Shown here: piece by piece, positions 24,330 to 34,878 of the stretch
How positions within the stretch are numbered: the first letter of the stretch is position 1
Layout: every line of letters begins with the position of its first letter
Origin: Pseudomonas nicosulfuronedens
Lineage (GTDB): Bacteria; Pseudomonadota; Gammaproteobacteria; Pseudomonadales; Pseudomonadaceae
Assembly (NCBI RefSeq): GCF_005877905.1
Contig: NZ_SWDV01000003.1
Span: 1-64,000 of the forward strand
Direction of reading: 5' to 3'
DNA length: 64,000 nt
Notes under the pieces: model-generated
Told to the model about the DNA's origin: nothing
Databases searched by the model: none
The model's input: the letters and a program-made list of their open reading frames with translations, nothing else
Position numbers and translations under genes: made by a program

Positions 24330-27300
24330 GCGTGCGTGCCGGCATGTCCGGCTGGTGCGTGCGCCACCCAATCGCCACTTGCCTGCTGACCATCGCCTCG
24401 CTGTTTCTCGGACTGCTGGCCTTCTTCCGGCTCGGCGTAGCGCCGCTGCCGCAGGTGGATTTCCCCACCATTCAGGTACAGGCGCTGCTGCCAGGCGGCA
24501 GCCCGGAGACCATGGCGTCTTCGGTGGCGACTCCGCTGGAGGTACAGTTCAGCGCTATTCCCGGCATCACCCAGATGCTCTCCACCAGCGCGCTGGGATC
24601 GACCACCCTGACGCTGCAGTTCGACCTGGACAAGAACATCGACGTCGCCGCCCAGGAGGTCACCGCCGCGATCAACGCTGCCGCCGGGCGCCTGCCGGCG
24701 GACATGCCGAACCTGCCGACCTGGCGCAAGATCAATCCGGCGGACAGCCCGATCATGATCGTGCGGGTCAACTCCGAGCTGATGCCGCTGATCGAGCTGA
24801 GCGATTACGCCGAAACGCTGCTGGCGCGTCAGCTCAGCCAGATCAGCGGGGTGGGGCAGATCTTCGTGGTTGGCCAGCAGCGCCCGGCGATCCGCATCCA
24901 GGCGCAGCCGGAGAAGCTCGCCGCCTACCGCCTGACCCTGGCCGACCTGCGCCAGTCGCTGCAGTCGGCCAGTATCAACCTGGCCAAGGGCGCGTTGTTC
25001 GGCGATGGCCGCGTGTCCACCCTGGCCGCCAACGACCAGTTGTTCAGCCCTGATGAATACGGCGATCTGGTGGTGGCCTACCGTGCCGGTGCGCCGGTGT
25101 TCCTGCGCGATCTGGCGAAGGTGGTGAAGGCGCCGGAAGACGACTACGTGCAGTCCTGGCCGGACGGCCGCCCAGGTGTGGCACTGGTGATCCTGCGCCA
25201 GCCCGGCGCGAACATCGTCGATACCGCCGATGCCATCCAGGCCGAGCTGCCACGCCTGCGCGAGATGCTGCCGGCGGGCGTCGAAGTGGAAGTGCTCAAC
25301 GATCGGACACGGACCATCCGCGCTTCGCTGCACGAGGTGGAGCTGACCCTGCTGCTGACCATGGGCCTGGTGGTGCTGGTGATGGGCCTGTTCCTGCGCC
25401 AGCTGTCGGCTACCCTGATCGTCGCCACGGTGCTGGCAGTGTCGCTCAGCGCCAGCTTCGCGGCCATGTACCTGCTGGGCTTCACTCTGAACAACCTGAC
25501 GCTGGTGGCGCTGATCATCGCGGTGGGCTTCATCGTCGACGATGCCATCGTGGTGGTGGAGAACATCCACCGCCACCTGGAGCAGGGCAAGGATCGAGTC
25601 GAGGCGGCGCTGGCCGGCGCCTCGGAGATCAGCTTCACCGTGGTGTCCATCAGCTTCTCGCTGATCGCCGCGTTCATCCCGCTGCTGTTCATGGGCGGTA
25701 TCGTCGGACGGTTGTTCCGCGAGTTCGCCGTCAGCGTCACGGCCGCCATCCTCATCTCCGTGCTGGCCTCGCTGACCGTGGCGCCGATGCTCGCCTCGCG
25801 CTTCATGGGCGCGCCGAAGCATGGGCATGATGACGGCGGTATCGCCGGTTGGCTGCTGGCGCGCTACGCGAAGGGGCTGGACTGGTCGCTGCATCATCAG
25901 CGCACCGTGCTCGCCGGCTTCGTGGTCTGCGTGGCCATCGCCGTGGCCGGCTACGTCGGCATTCCCAAGGGCTTCTTCCCGTCTCAGGACACTGCCTTCA
26001 TCTTTGGCACCAGCCAGGCCGCCGAAGACATCTCCTATGCCGACATGGCCGAGAAACACAAGCAGCTGGCGGATATCATCGCCGCCGACCCGGCGGTGCA
26101 GAGCTACAACCATGCCATCGGTATCACCGGCGGCAGTCAGAGCCTGTCCAATGGTCGCTTCTGGATCGTGCTCAAGGACCGTGGCGACCGCGATGTCTCC
26201 GTGGACGAGTTCATCAATCGCATCCGGCCCAAGCTGGCCAAGGTGCCGGGTATCGTCCTTTATCTGCGCTCGGCCCAGGACATCAACCTCGCCACCGGCC
26301 CGGTGCGCACTCAGTACCAGTACGCCCTGCGCAGCAATGACAGCGCGGCGCTGGCCTTGTGGGCGGACCGGCTGACCCAGCGGTTGAAGGAGGAGGGTGG
26401 CCTGCAGGATGTTTCCAACGACCTGCAGATGGGCGCCAGCGTCACCTCGCTGCAGATCGACCGGGTGGCGGCGGCGCGCTTCGGGCTGTCCGCCGAGGAC
26501 GTCAGCCAGACGCTGTATGACGCCTTCGGCCAGCGCCAGGTCGGCGAATTCCAGACCGAGGTCAACCAGTACAAGGTCATCCTCGAACTGGACTCGCGGC
26601 AGCGTGGCCGTGCCGAGAGCCTGGGGTGGTTCCACCTGCGTTCGCCGCTGACCGGCGAGATGGTCCCGCTGGCGGCGCTGGCGCGGGTCGCGCCGGACAA
26701 GTCCGGGCCCTTGCAGATCAACCACAACGGCATGTTCCCGGCGGTGACCCTGTCCTTCAACCTGTCGCCGGGCGTGGCCCTGGGCGACGCGGTGGGGCTG
26801 GTGCAGCGCGCGCAGGAGGAGATCGGCATGCCGTCCAGCATCAGCGGCGAGTTCCAGGGCGCGGCGGCGGCCTTCCAGAGTTCGCTGGCGAGCCAGCCGC
26901 TGCTGATCCTCGCGGCGCTGTTCGCGGTCTACGTGATCCTCGGTGTGCTCTACGAGAGCTTCGTGCACCCGCTGACCATTCTGTCCACCTTGCCCTCGGC
27001 GGGCATCGGTGCGGTGTTCCTGCTCTGGGGCTGGGGGCTGGAGTTTTCGGTGATGGCGTTGATCGGCCTGGTGCTGCTGATCGGCATCGTCAAGAAGAAC
27101 GGCATCCTGATGGTCGACTTCGCCCTGGCCGCGCAACGCCAGCGCGGGCTGTCGCCCTATGACGCGATCCGCGAGGCGTGCCTGGCGCGCTTCCGGCCGA
27201 TCATGATGACCACGCTGGCCGCTTTGCTGGGTGCGATCCCGCTGATGATCGGCTTCGGCACCGGCTCGGAACTGCGCCAGCCGCTGGGTGTGGCGGTGGT

Positions 27301-27418
27301 CGGCGGGCTGATCTTCAGCCAGGCGCTGACCCTGTTCAGCACGCCGGTGGTGTACCTGGCGCTGGACCGGCTGTTCCATCGCCAGGCCGCGCCGGCCCTG
27401 ATCGAAGGTGCGGCGTGA
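24326..27418 (+). CDS. RND multidrug-type efflux pump, inner-membrane subunit
   Basis: This 1030-residue HAE-1-like RND transporter has the expected twelve membrane helices with two large periplasmic loops. The first helix is near residues 16-33 and the proton-relay motif is [13 protein letters not shown] (adjacent Asp pair in TM4). It resembles MdtB/MdtC and the P. aeruginosa PA1436 type rather than metal pumps: there is no metal-specific Met or His cluster in the TM4 motif. The start is GTG at 24326, overlapping the adaptor stop. The outer-membrane partner must be encoded elsewhere. Substrates are unknown; the metal-type two-component genes just downstream suggest control by an envelope or metal signal. 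Confidence 0.9.
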   Translation: MSVRAGMSGWCVRHPIATCLLTIASLFLGLLAFFRLGVAPLPQVDFPTIQVQALLPGGSPETMASSVATPLEVQFSAIPGITQMLSTSALGSTTLTLQFDLDKNIDVAAQEVTAAINAAAGRLPADMPNLPTWRKINPADSPIMIVRVNSELMPLIELSDYAETLLARQLSQISGVGQIFVVGQQRPAIRIQAQPEKLAAYRLTLADLRQSLQSASINLAKGALFGDGRVSTLAANDQLFSPDEYGDLVVAYRAGAPVFLRDLAKVVKAPEDDYVQSWPDGRPGVALVILRQPGANIVDTADAIQAELPRLREMLPAGVEVEVLNDRTRTIRASLHEVELTLLLTMGLVVLVMGLFLRQLSATLIVATVLAVSLSASFAAMYLLGFTLNNLTLVALIIAVGFIVDDAIVVVENIHRHLEQGKDRVEAALAGASEISFTVVSISFSLIAAFIPLLFMGGIVGRLFREFAVSVTAAILISVLASLTVAPMLASRFMGAPKHGHDDGGIAGWLLARYAKGLDWSLHHQRTVLAGFVVCVAIAVAGYVGIPKGFFPSQDTAFIFGTSQAAEDISYADMAEKHKQLADIIAADPAVQSYNHAIGITGGSQSLSNGRFWIVLKDRGDRDVSVDEFINRIRPKLAKVPGIVLYLRSAQDINLATGPVRTQYQYALRSNDSAALALWADRLTQRLKEEGGLQDVSNDLQMGASVTSLQIDRVAAARFGLSAEDVSQTLYDAFGQRQVGEFQTEVNQYKVILELDSRQRGRAESLGWFHLRSPLTGEMVPLAALARVAPDKSGPLQINHNGMFPAVTLSFNLSPGVALGDAVGLVQRAQEEIGMPSSISGEFQGAAAAFQSSLASQPLLILAALFAVYVILGVLYESFVHPLTILSTLPSAGIGAVFLLWGWGLEFSVMALIGLVLLIGIVKKNGILMVDFALAAQRQRGLSPYDAIREACLARFRPIMMTTLAALLGAIPLMIGFGTGSELRQPLGVAVVGGLIFSQALTLFSTPVVYLALDRLFHRQAAPALIEGAA

Positions 27419-27467
27419 GGCGGGGCTGGGTAGCATGGATGATGGGCGTGGCGAACGAGGAACGGGC

Positions 27468-28160
27468 ATGCGCGTACTGATTGTCGAAGACGAGAGCAAG
27501 ACCGCCGACTACCTGCAGCGCGGGCTGAGCGAGCAGGGATTCACCGTGGATGTCGCGAGCAATGGCATCGACGGCCGGCACCTGGCGCTCAACGGCGAAT
27601 ACGACGTCATCGTCCTCGACGTGATGCTCCCCGGCATCGACGGCTACGGGGTGCTGCGCGCCCTGCGCGAACAGCGGCAGACGCCGGTGATCATGCTCAC
27701 CGCCCGCGAGCGTGTGGAGGACCGCGTGCGCGGCCTGCGCGAAGGCGCCGACGACTATCTGATCAAGCCGTTCTCCTTCCTCGAGCTGGTGGCGCGCCTG
27801 CAGGCTCTGACCCGCCGTGGCGCACACCTGGAGAGCGCCACGCAGATGCGCATCGCCGACCTCGCCATCGATCTGGTCAGCCGCCGCGTCCAGCGTGGCG
27901 GAACGCGCCTGGAACTGACCGCCAAGGAGTATTCGCTGCTCTGCGTGCTGGCCCAGCGCAGTGGGGAAATTCTCTCCAAGACGGCCATCGCCGAGTTGGT
28001 CTGGGACATCAATTTCGACACCGATACCAACGTTGTCGAGGTCGCTATCAAGCGTCTGCGCGCCAAGCTCGACGGGCCTTTCGACACCAAGCTGCTGCAC
28101 ACCATCCGCGGCATGGGCTACGTGCTGGAGAGTCGCGCCGCCCAAGGGGGCGAAGCGTGA
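27468..28160 (+). CDS. OmpR/CopR-family response regulator
   Basis: The 230-residue regulator has a receiver domain (about 1-115) with phospho-acceptor Asp51 and conserved Lys ([10 protein letters not shown]), and a winged-helix DNA-binding domain (about 130-228) of the CusR/CopR/IrlR heavy-metal type. The ATG at 27468 ([10 protein letters not shown]) is chosen because it starts the first receiver strand. The stop overlaps the sensor kinase GTG. It follows the RND pump by 49 bases in the same direction, so it probably regulates that operon, possibly through the TGACA..TGTCA box at 23085-23098. Confidence 0.9.
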   Translation: MRVLIVEDESKTADYLQRGLSEQGFTVDVASNGIDGRHLALNGEYDVIVLDVMLPGIDGYGVLRALREQRQTPVIMLTARERVEDRVRGLREGADDYLIKPFSFLELVARLQALTRRGAHLESATQMRIADLAIDLVSRRVQRGGTRLELTAKEYSLLCVLAQRSGEILSKTAIAELVWDINFDTDTNVVEVAIKRLRAKLDGPFDTKLLHTIRGMGYVLESRAAQGGEA

Positions 28161-29581
28161 GGGGGCTGTCGCTGTCGACCCGCCTGGCCGGCATGTTCGC
28201 CGCCGCCGCGCTGGGTATTTTCCTGCTCATCGGCTCGGCCCTGTACTGCGTGCTGGACGGGCAGATCGAGCGCCTGCAGCGTTCGGAACTCGACACCCGC
28301 TTCAACATGGTCGCGCGTATGCTCGACAAGCCGGACCTCGCCGAGCGTTGGCCGCACATGCAGCTCAAGCTCAATACCCTGAGCCAGGAGTACCAGCTGA
28401 TCCGCTTCTGGATCGACAGCGACGATTCGCGCTTCCGCTACGGCCAGCCCACCGACGCAGTGCGGCGGATGCTGGGCAGTGGTAATGGCTACGCTGAACT
28501 GGAGTTGCCCGAACACGACTCGCCACTGAGTGCCCGCGTCGGTGTTCTGCCGGCCAGTGGCGGACGCCCGGCGCTGGTGCTGCTCGCGGCCATCGACAGT
28601 GTGGCTTTCCAGCATGCGCGCCACGCCACGCTGATCACCCTGTTCGTGCTGTCCGCGCTGGGCATTGCCCTGGCGACGCTATGCGGGCACTGGATCGCAC
28701 GGGTCGGCCTGCGGCCGGTGCACGAACTGTCCGCCGAGGCGCGGCAGATCAGCCCGAAGCAGCTGTCCCAGCGCCTGCGTCTGGAAGGATTGCCGGCGGA
28801 ACTGTCGGCATTGGCCGGCGCCTTCAACGAAGCGCTGGACCGGCTGGAGCAGGCCTACCTGCGCCTGGAGTCGTTCAACGCCGATGTTGCCCACGAACTG
28901 CGCACGCCGCTGGCCAACCTGATCGGCCAGAGCCAGGTGGCGCTGTCCCGCGAGCGCAGCGCGCAGGATTACGAAGAGGTTCTGCAATCCAATCTGGAAG
29001 AACTGGAGCGTCTGCGCGCCATCGTCAACGACATGCTGTTCCTCGCCCGTGTCGACCAGGGCGGGCTGGCGGCCGAGCGGGTGGAAACCTCGCTGGCGGC
29101 CGAAGTAGCGACCACCGTGGATTTCCTCGAGGTGATCTTCGACGAGCAGGGCGTGCAAGTGAGCCTGCGCGGTGACGCGCGGGCCTGCGTCGAGCGGGCG
29201 CTGTTCCAGCGCGCGGTGACCAACCTGCTGTACAACGCCGCCCAGCACACCGCGCCGGGCGGTCGCATCGACGTGCGCCTGAGCGGCGAGCGTGGCGCGG
29301 CGCTGGTGGAAGTCAGCAACCCCGGCGAGCCGATCACCGCCGAGCAGCGCGCGCGCCTGTTCGAGCGCTTCTACCGTGCCGACATGGCCCGCGCCAACAG
29401 CCAGAGCAACCACGGGCTGGGGCTGTCCATCGTCAAGGCGGTGGCGAGCATGCATGGCGGCTCGGTGTTCGTGCGCTGCGAGGGTGGGGTGAATACCTTT
29501 GGCTTCACCGTGGATGCGGTGGGGGCGGTGGGGCACCGTTCGGATGATGACGGAGAAGTGCGGGAAGTCGTGCTCGTTTGA
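28157..29581 (+). CDS. Heavy-metal-type sensor histidine kinase (CusS/IrlS-like)
   Basis: This 474-residue kinase has two membrane helices (about 11-34 and 158-180) around a periplasmic sensor of roughly 120 residues, then HAMP, a dimerisation domain with phospho-acceptor His246 ([10 protein letters not shown]), and an ATPase domain with an N-box (NLLYNAAQH) and a G-box ([10 protein letters not shown]). The family is typified by CusS. The periplasmic domain here has no Met or His cluster such as CusS uses for Cu/Ag, so the signal may differ. The GTG start overlaps the response-regulator stop (GTGA). Confidence 0.9.
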   Translation: MRGLSLSTRLAGMFAAAALGIFLLIGSALYCVLDGQIERLQRSELDTRFNMVARMLDKPDLAERWPHMQLKLNTLSQEYQLIRFWIDSDDSRFRYGQPTDAVRRMLGSGNGYAELELPEHDSPLSARVGVLPASGGRPALVLLAAIDSVAFQHARHATLITLFVLSALGIALATLCGHWIARVGLRPVHELSAEARQISPKQLSQRLRLEGLPAELSALAGAFNEALDRLEQAYLRLESFNADVAHELRTPLANLIGQSQVALSRERSAQDYEEVLQSNLEELERLRAIVNDMLFLARVDQGGLAAERVETSLAAEVATTVDFLEVIFDEQGVQVSLRGDARACVERALFQRAVTNLLYNAAQHTAPGGRIDVRLSGERGAALVEVSNPGEPITAEQRARLFERFYRADMARANSQSNHGLGLSIVKAVASMHGGSVFVRCEGGVNTFGFTVDAVGAVGHRSDDDGEVREVVLV

Positions 29582-29600
29582 TGGCGTTGGCACTGAGACG

Positions 29601-29728
29601 TTTTCCCTCTCCCTGAAGGGAGAGGGGACTGGATTGGTCTCAGGCGAATTGTCGAGCTAGCTGGACGCTGCGAGCCGCTCCCTCTCCCTTCGGAGCGGGG
29701 CGCGCAGCCAGGGCTGGGGAGAGGGAAC
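29601..29728. repeat. Dispersed palindromic repeat, CCCTCTCCC type, copy 2
   Basis: This opens with CCCTCTCCC-TGAA-GGGAGAGGG (29605-29626) and closes with GCTCCCTCTCCCTTCGGAGC, then GGGCTGGGGAGAGGGA. The inner GAATTGTC and the order of parts match the copy at 7011-7125. It fills the gap between the convergent sensor kinase and DUF454 genes, where its hairpins could act as a terminator. Confidence 0.8.
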
Positions 29729-29745
29729 TTGCCCCGGCAGAGGAC

Positions 29746-30144
29746 TCAATCCAACCGCCGCGTCTTCACCCGGATCAGATAGATCGTCACCAGCGTCGCA
29801 CTGGTCAGCATGAAGGCCCAGGCCCACAGGCGTTGCACGATGAAGCCGGAAACCAGGATGCTGCACCACATCAGGCCGATGGCGTAGACCTTGCCCTTGA
29901 GCGGGATGCCTTCGCCGTCGAGGTAGTCGCGGATCCACGGGCCGAGTCTGGGGTGGTTCACCAGCCAGTCGTAGAAGCGCTGGGAGCTGCGCATGAAGCA
30001 GGCGGCGGCGAGCAGGAGGAAGGGCGTGGTGGGCAGGACTGGCAGGAAGATGCCGATCACGCCGAGCGCCACGCTGAGCCAGCCCACGCCGAGCAGGCAG
30101 TAGCGAACCCAGGCGTGGCGGCTCTGGCGGATTTCTCGTGGCAT
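29746..30144 (-). CDS. DUF454 (YbaN) family inner-membrane protein
   Basis: The 132-residue protein has the family signature LGVIGIFLPVLPTTPFLLLAAACF in the first hydrophobic region (about 14-52) and SQRFYDWLVNHPRLGPWIRDY after it, followed by two more membrane segments (about 85-103 and 107-124). YbaN-like proteins are of unknown function. It is a single gene, 55 bases downstream of the UPF0149 gene on the same strand. Confidence 0.9.
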   Translation of the reverse strand: MPREIRQSRHAWVRYCLLGVGWLSVALGVIGIFLPVLPTTPFLLLAAACFMRSSQRFYDWLVNHPRLGPWIRDYLDGEGIPLKGKVYAIGLMWCSILVSGFIVQRLWAWAFMLTSATLVTIYLIRVKTRRLD

Positions 30145-30199
30145 TGATCGACGTACGCGAAGCGAACCCGGAGCCGCGTTGCGCGGCCCCGGTAGCGGA

Positions 30200-30787
30200 T
30201 CAGTGGGTGCGGGGCTTGAGCAGGGCCGGTTTCTCTTCCGGGGCCTGGCACAGCAGGAACAGGTTGGTCAGCAGCTCGGGGATCTGCGCGACCATGTCGT
30301 CCACCAGTCCACGGTCGCTGGCGATCTCGTCGAACTCGGGCTGTTCGTCGAACAGGCCGGAACCGACCATGATCGGCAGCAGCAGCTCGCTGACTTCTTC
30401 CTCGGCCTGTTCGAACCAGATGGCCTCACGCAGGAACACGCCTTCCATGAAGCCGATGCACCAGCCGCGAATGTCGGAGTCGTCCGGCTCGTCGCCCAGG
30501 TAGGGCTCGCAGGGCAGCTCCAGCTCCTCGTCACCCGCCATCTGGCGGATGATGTGCGCCTTGAGTTGGACCAGGGTGGATTCGATCTCGCTGCGCTCTT
30601 CCTCGCTGCGGTAGTGCGGCGGCTCGGCGAACAGGGCGTCGATCCACTCGCGCTCCGGCACTTCCTCCGGGCAGATCGCCAGGGCGGTCAGGTAGCCGTG
30701 TGCCGCCACGTAGTCCAAGGCTTCCTCGTGCAGGTCATCGGCATCGAGAAAGGCTTGCAGGCGGGACAATTGGTCGGCGAAGGACAT
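30200..30787 (-). CDS. UPF0149 (YgfB/YecA) family protein
   Basis: This 195-residue acidic soluble protein has the family pattern: an N-terminal helical bundle beginning DQLSRLQAFL, a central CEPYL, and the conserved RGWCIGFMEGVFL near 128-140 followed by LLLPIMVGSG. It lacks the C-terminal SEC-C zinc motif seen in some YecA members. P. aeruginosa YgfB is known to repress an anti-activator of an amidase gene. Whether this paralogue does the same is unknown. It is divergent from recQ across a 209-base gap. Confidence 0.85.
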   Translation of the reverse strand: MSFADQLSRLQAFLDADDLHEEALDYVAAHGYLTALAICPEEVPEREWIDALFAEPPHYRSEEERSEIESTLVQLKAHIIRQMAGDEELELPCEPYLGDEPDDSDIRGWCIGFMEGVFLREAIWFEQAEEEVSELLLPIMVGSGLFDEQPEFDEIASDRGLVDDMVAQIPELLTNLFLLCQAPEEKPALLKPRTH

Positions 30788-30966
30788 CGGGTACTACCTC
30801 GGAGGTGATCGGTCCCGAATTGTAGTCTTTCCGCCGGCTCGCGGCAAAAGCCAAATGCCCGTGCAGCCCGCGCCGACGCGGGGCTCCGACGCAGAGCTCG
30901 GACGCATGTGACGGATTTTTCCGCAGTTTCCCGGACAAGGTGCCGGCCGCGACCGGATGGCTTGCG

Positions 30967-30972
30967 TATAAT
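30967..30972 (+). promoter_or_regulatory. -10 element of the recQ promoter
   Basis: A perfect TATAAT lies 25 bases before the recQ ATG at 30997, in the context GCGTATAATGCGC. The matching -35 region is poor (GC-rich), so strength is uncertain. Confidence 0.55.
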
Positions 30973-30996
30973 GCGCGGCTTCATTCGGAGTCCCCC

Positions 30997-33141
30997 ATGC
31001 TCGATCAGGCCCTGCGCATCCTCAAAGACGTTTTCGGTTACGACGCCTTCCGCGGCAATCAGGCGCGGATCATCGAGCGCGTGGCCGGTGGCGGTGATGC
31101 GCTGGTGCTGATGCCCACCGGCGGCGGCAAGTCGCTGTGCTTCCAGGTCCCGGCGCTGCTGCGCGAAGGACTGACGGTGGTGGTGTCGCCGCTGATCGCG
31201 CTGATGGAAGACCAGGTCGCCACGCTGGAGGAACTGGGCGTGCCGGTGGCGGCGCTGAACTCCTCGCTGAGTCCCGATGCCCAGCGCGAGATCGCCGACC
31301 GCCTGCAGCGCGGCGAGATCAAGCTGCTCTACCTCGCCCCGGAACGCCTGGTGCAGCCGCGCATGCTGGCCTTCCTGCAGCGCCTGGAGATCGGCCTGTT
31401 CGCCATTGATGAAGCGCACTGCGTGTCGCAATGGGGCCACGACTTCCGTCCTGAATACCTGCAGCTGGGCCAACTCGCCGAGCTGTTCCCGCATGTGCCG
31501 CGCATCGCCCTGACCGCCACGGCGGACATGCGTACCCGCGAGGAGATGATCCAGCGCCTGCACTTGCAGAACGCCGAGCAGTTCCTCTCCAGCTTCGACC
31601 GGCCGAACATCTTCTACCGCATCGTGCCCAAGGAGCAGCCGCGCAAGCAGCTGCTGGGCTTCCTCAGCGAGCGACGCGGCGATGCGGGGATCGTCTACTG
31701 CATGTCGCGCAAGAAGGTCGAGGAGGTTGCCGAGTTCCTCTCCAATCAGGGCTTCCCGGCGCTGCCTTATCACGCCGGCTTGTCCAACGACCTGCGCGCC
31801 TATCATCAAAAGCGCTTCCTCAACGAGGAAGGGCTGATCATGGTCGCCACCATCGCCTTCGGCATGGGTATCGATAAACCCAACGTGCGCTTCGTCGCGC
31901 ACCTGGACCTGCCCAAGAGCCTGGAGGCGTACTACCAGGAAACCGGCCGCGCCGGCCGTGACAGCCTGCCCGCCGACGCCTGGATGGCCTACGGCCTGCA
32001 GGATGTGTTGCTGCTGCGGCAGATGATGCAGAACTCCGAGGGCGACGAGCGCCACAAGCGCGTCGAGCGGCACAAGCTCGAAGCCATGCTGGCGCTGTGC
32101 GAGGAAACCCGCTGCCGCCGTCAGGCGCTGCTGGCCTACTTCGACGAGGTGATGCCCAATCCCTGCGGTCACTGCGACATCTGCGTCGACGGCGTGGAAA
32201 CCTGGGATGCCACCGAACCCGCGCGCCAAGCGTTGTCGGCCATCTACCGCAGCGGCCAGCGCTATGGCGTCGGCCACCTGGTGGACGTGCTGCTGGGCAA
32301 GGACACCGAGAAGGTGCGCAGTGTCGGGCACCAACACCTGGCGGTGTTCGGCATCGGCAAATCCCGTGGCGAGGACGAGTGGCGCACGCTGTTCCGCCAG
32401 CTGGTCGCCCGTGGCTTCGCCGATGTGGACGTCGATGGCTTCAACGGCCTGCGCCTGACCGAGGCCTGCCGCCCGCTGCTGCGCGGCGAGGAGACGCTGG
32501 CCCTGCGCCGTGACCCCAAGCCGCAGCGCAGCAAGTCCGCTTCTTCCGGCGGTGCCAGCCCGGCCAGCCAGTTGGTGCGCCAGGAAGAGCGCGAGATGTG
32601 GGAAGCCCTGCGCACCCTGCGGCGCAAGCTGGCGGAGGAGCACTCGGTGCCGCCCTACGTCATCTTCCCCGACGCCACCCTGCTGGAAATGCTCCGCAGC
32701 CAGCCCACCACGCTGTCCGCCATGGCCCAGGTCAGCGGTGTCGGCGCGCGCAAGCTGGAGCGCTACGGCCAGGCCTTCCTCGATGTCCTCACCGAGTCCG
32801 ACAAGGCGCCGGACACCCCGGCTCCGGTCACCGATCTGCGCCACGAACTGGTGACCCTGGCCCGTGCCGGCATGACCCCCGCGCAAATTGCCCGCCAGCT
32901 CGATTGCAGCGAGAAGAATGTCTACAGCCTGCTGGCCGAGGCCATCGGCAAGCAGCAACTGACTCTGGAGCAGGCGCTTGACCTGCCCGAGGAGCTACTT
33001 GGCGAAGTCCAGGATGCCTTCCTCGACGAGGACGGCGAGCTGCCGCCGGTGAGCGCCATTGCCGAACTGTTCGAAGGTCGCGTGCCGCTGGGCGTTCTGC
33101 ATTGCGTGCGCGCCGCCCTGCAGGCCGAACTGGAAGTCTGA
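30997..33141 (+). CDS. recQ: ATP-dependent DNA helicase RecQ
   Basis: The 714-residue 3'-5' helicase takes part in recombination and stalled-fork repair. Visible features are Walker A MPTGGGKS (Lys45), the DEAH box ([18 protein letters not shown]), helicase motif VI ([13 protein letters not shown]), the RecQ-C-terminal zinc site with four Cys ([12 protein letters not shown] then CGHCDIC), a winged helix, and an HRDC domain (about 530-610). The region after HRDC (about 615-714) is longer than in E. coli RecQ, as is usual in Pseudomonas. The ATG at 30997 ([11 protein letters not shown]) is preceded by GGAGTCCCCC. Confidence 0.95.
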   Translation: MLDQALRILKDVFGYDAFRGNQARIIERVAGGGDALVLMPTGGGKSLCFQVPALLREGLTVVVSPLIALMEDQVATLEELGVPVAALNSSLSPDAQREIADRLQRGEIKLLYLAPERLVQPRMLAFLQRLEIGLFAIDEAHCVSQWGHDFRPEYLQLGQLAELFPHVPRIALTATADMRTREEMIQRLHLQNAEQFLSSFDRPNIFYRIVPKEQPRKQLLGFLSERRGDAGIVYCMSRKKVEEVAEFLSNQGFPALPYHAGLSNDLRAYHQKRFLNEEGLIMVATIAFGMGIDKPNVRFVAHLDLPKSLEAYYQETGRAGRDSLPADAWMAYGLQDVLLLRQMMQNSEGDERHKRVERHKLEAMLALCEETRCRRQALLAYFDEVMPNPCGHCDICVDGVETWDATEPARQALSAIYRSGQRYGVGHLVDVLLGKDTEKVRSVGHQHLAVFGIGKSRGEDEWRTLFRQLVARGFADVDVDGFNGLRLTEACRPLLRGEETLALRRDPKPQRSKSASSGGASPASQLVRQEEREMWEALRTLRRKLAEEHSVPPYVIFPDATLLEMLRSQPTTLSAMAQVSGVGARKLERYGQAFLDVLTESDKAPDTPAPVTDLRHELVTLARAGMTPAQIARQLDCSEKNVYSLLAEAIGKQQLTLEQALDLPEELLGEVQDAFLDEDGELPPVSAIAELFEGRVPLGVLHCVRAALQAELEV

Positions 33142-33244
33142 TCGCCCGGAAATACGGCGTTACAGATGAAATATCAATGTGCCAGCAACGGCGCCTTTCC
33201 CCACCAGTCATAGCTATCAGTACGGATCACTTTCGGAGTGACAG

Positions 33245-33517
33245 ATGGCGAGCTGGGTGCGGGTAGTGGCAGGGCTGCTGGTCGTTGGGCAACTCAGTGG
33301 ATGCGCCAGTGGTGGCGGGCTGACAGAAGGTGGCAAGAACGCCTTGATCGGCGTTGCAGCGGTGGCGCTGGTAGCAGGGCTGGTGATCATGTCCAAGGAC
33401 GATGATGACGACGACCGCGACTGCCGCAAGCACCATAGCCGCTCCGATCGCCGCTATTGCAACGACTCGTACTACGGCCACGATCGCTACCGGAATTCCC
33501 GGGATGATCGCTGGTGA
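33245..33517 (+). CDS. Small glycine-zipper lipoprotein with charged Asp/His/Arg-rich tail
   Basis: This 90-residue product has a signal peptide with lipobox LSGC (Cys20), so it should be lipidated and exported. Next come GGGLTEGGKNALIG and a second hydrophobic segment (about 34-49) resembling a glycine-zipper membrane segment. The last 40 residues are strikingly polar: a run of six Asp, then a mix of Asp, Arg, His, Lys and Tyr with two further Cys. The function is unknown. It is monocistronic between recQ and the diguanylate cyclase. The start ATG at 33245 follows TTCGGAGTGAC. Confidence 0.8.
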   Translation: MASWVRVVAGLLVVGQLSGCASGGGLTEGGKNALIGVAAVALVAGLVIMSKDDDDDDRDCRKHHSRSDRRYCNDSYYGHDRYRNSRDDRW

Positions 33518-33620
33518 GTGTTTTGCCCTGTCAGTTTCGTGACGGAGCAAAACGACAAACTTGTGACGCACGTCCCGAACGGCTATGGTGGCACTTAGAC
33601 CTCCACGAGAAGAGGTGAGC

Positions 33621-34781
33621 GTGCCACAACAACAAAGCTGGCTGGACGACGTCCGCTCCAATGCCTATGCCGAACAGCTCTCACGGGGCTTTCGCCGCCT
33701 GCGTTTCGAACCCGACCTCGAAACCCAGTACCGCCATTACCTGCTGGAAGACAGCTTCGATCTCAAGCGCACCGCGCTGACCATCGGCGTGCTGATCTGG
33801 CTGGCGCTGGCGGCTATCGACTTCCTTCTGATCCGGACTGCAGAACACTGGGACATGCTCGCCGTTCGGATCGGCGTGCTGGTGCTGCTGACCGTCTGTG
33901 GCGGGCTCATCCTGCAGCGCCGGCATACCCAGTTGCTGGTACCGTTGAGCCTGGCGTGCATCCTCAGCGTCGGCATCGGCGCTGCGGCCGTGGCGGGCAT
34001 CGCCCACACGGTGGACCCGAGCTATCCCTATGAAGGCCTGCTGCTGGTCAGCATGGCCGCCTACTTCCTGATCGGTCTGCGTTTCGCCGAGGCGGTGGGC
34101 TGCGCCTCGGTGATCCTGCTGGCGTACGTGGGCTTCGAGCTGTACGCGGGGTTGCCGTTGCCCAAGCTGATCAGCAACGTGGTGTTCCTGCTGCTGGCCA
34201 ACCTGGTCGGCGCGGTGGGGTGCTACCTGCTGGACTACAAGTCCCGCCAGCACTTCCTCATCAGCCGTCTGCTGAAGGTCATGGCCGAGCACGACGCCCT
34301 GACCGGCCTGCACAACCGCCGCAGTTTCAATCGTCAACTGGAGCGCCTGTGGCGCCAGGCCCAGCGCGAAAGTGTAGGGCTGGCGCTGCTGCTCTGCGAT
34401 GTCGATCACTTCAAGGCCTACAACGACCGCTATGGCCACCAGGCTGGCGATGGCGTGTTGCAGCGCATCGGCGAGGTCCTGGCGGCCAGTGCGCGGCGCC
34501 CGCTGGACATGGCCGTGCGCCTGGGGGGCGAGGAATTCGCCGTGCTGCTCTACGGCGCCAGCGAGCGCGAGGCCAGGGAGCGCGCCGAGGTCGTGCGCGA
34601 GTCGGTGCAGGCCATGGGCATCGCCCATGAGGGGTCGCTGACGGCGGACGAGGTGACGCTGTCCATCGGCGTTTCCTGCCTGTGGCCGGAGACCGGCCAC
34701 CCGCTGCGAAGCATCTACGAGCACGCCGATCGTGCGCTTTACGAAGCCAAGGCGTTCGGACGTAACCAGGTCGTCGCCTGA
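33621..34781 (+). CDS. hsbD: Membrane-bound diguanylate cyclase, HsbD-like
   Basis: This 386-residue protein has six hydrophobic segments (about 52-205) followed by a GGDEF domain that makes c-di-GMP. The active-site motif is GGEEF (302-306), an active variant, and an intact inhibitory site, RPLD (293-296), lies exactly five residues before it, so product feedback is expected. The start is GTG at 33621, with AGAAGAGGTGAGC upstream; an in-frame ATG 36 bases earlier has no ribosome site. In P. aeruginosa the cyclase beside recQ is HsbD, which works with the HptB/HsbR/HsbA pathway in surface behaviour. The name rests on that position and architecture. Confidence 0.85.
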   Translation: MPQQQSWLDDVRSNAYAEQLSRGFRRLRFEPDLETQYRHYLLEDSFDLKRTALTIGVLIWLALAAIDFLLIRTAEHWDMLAVRIGVLVLLTVCGGLILQRRHTQLLVPLSLACILSVGIGAAAVAGIAHTVDPSYPYEGLLLVSMAAYFLIGLRFAEAVGCASVILLAYVGFELYAGLPLPKLISNVVFLLLANLVGAVGCYLLDYKSRQHFLISRLLKVMAEHDALTGLHNRRSFNRQLERLWRQAQRESVGLALLLCDVDHFKAYNDRYGHQAGDGVLQRIGEVLAASARRPLDMAVRLGGEEFAVLLYGASEREARERAEVVRESVQAMGIAHEGSLTADEVTLSIGVSCLWPETGHPLRSIYEHADRALYEAKAFGRNQVVA

Positions 34782-34878
34782 TGGCCCATTCGGTCCCCCG
34801 AGCTGGCGCCGTGCGTGACTGCGGTGCGCGCCGGCGCGGTGCTAGCATGCGGCGCACCCCGTCACCGAGCCCGCGCCC

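Noticed and set aside
23711-27499. 1262-codon minus-strand open frame opposite the RND genes
   Set aside because: Low-complexity His/Gln/Arg-rich translation antisense to a canonical adaptor and pump; no start signals.
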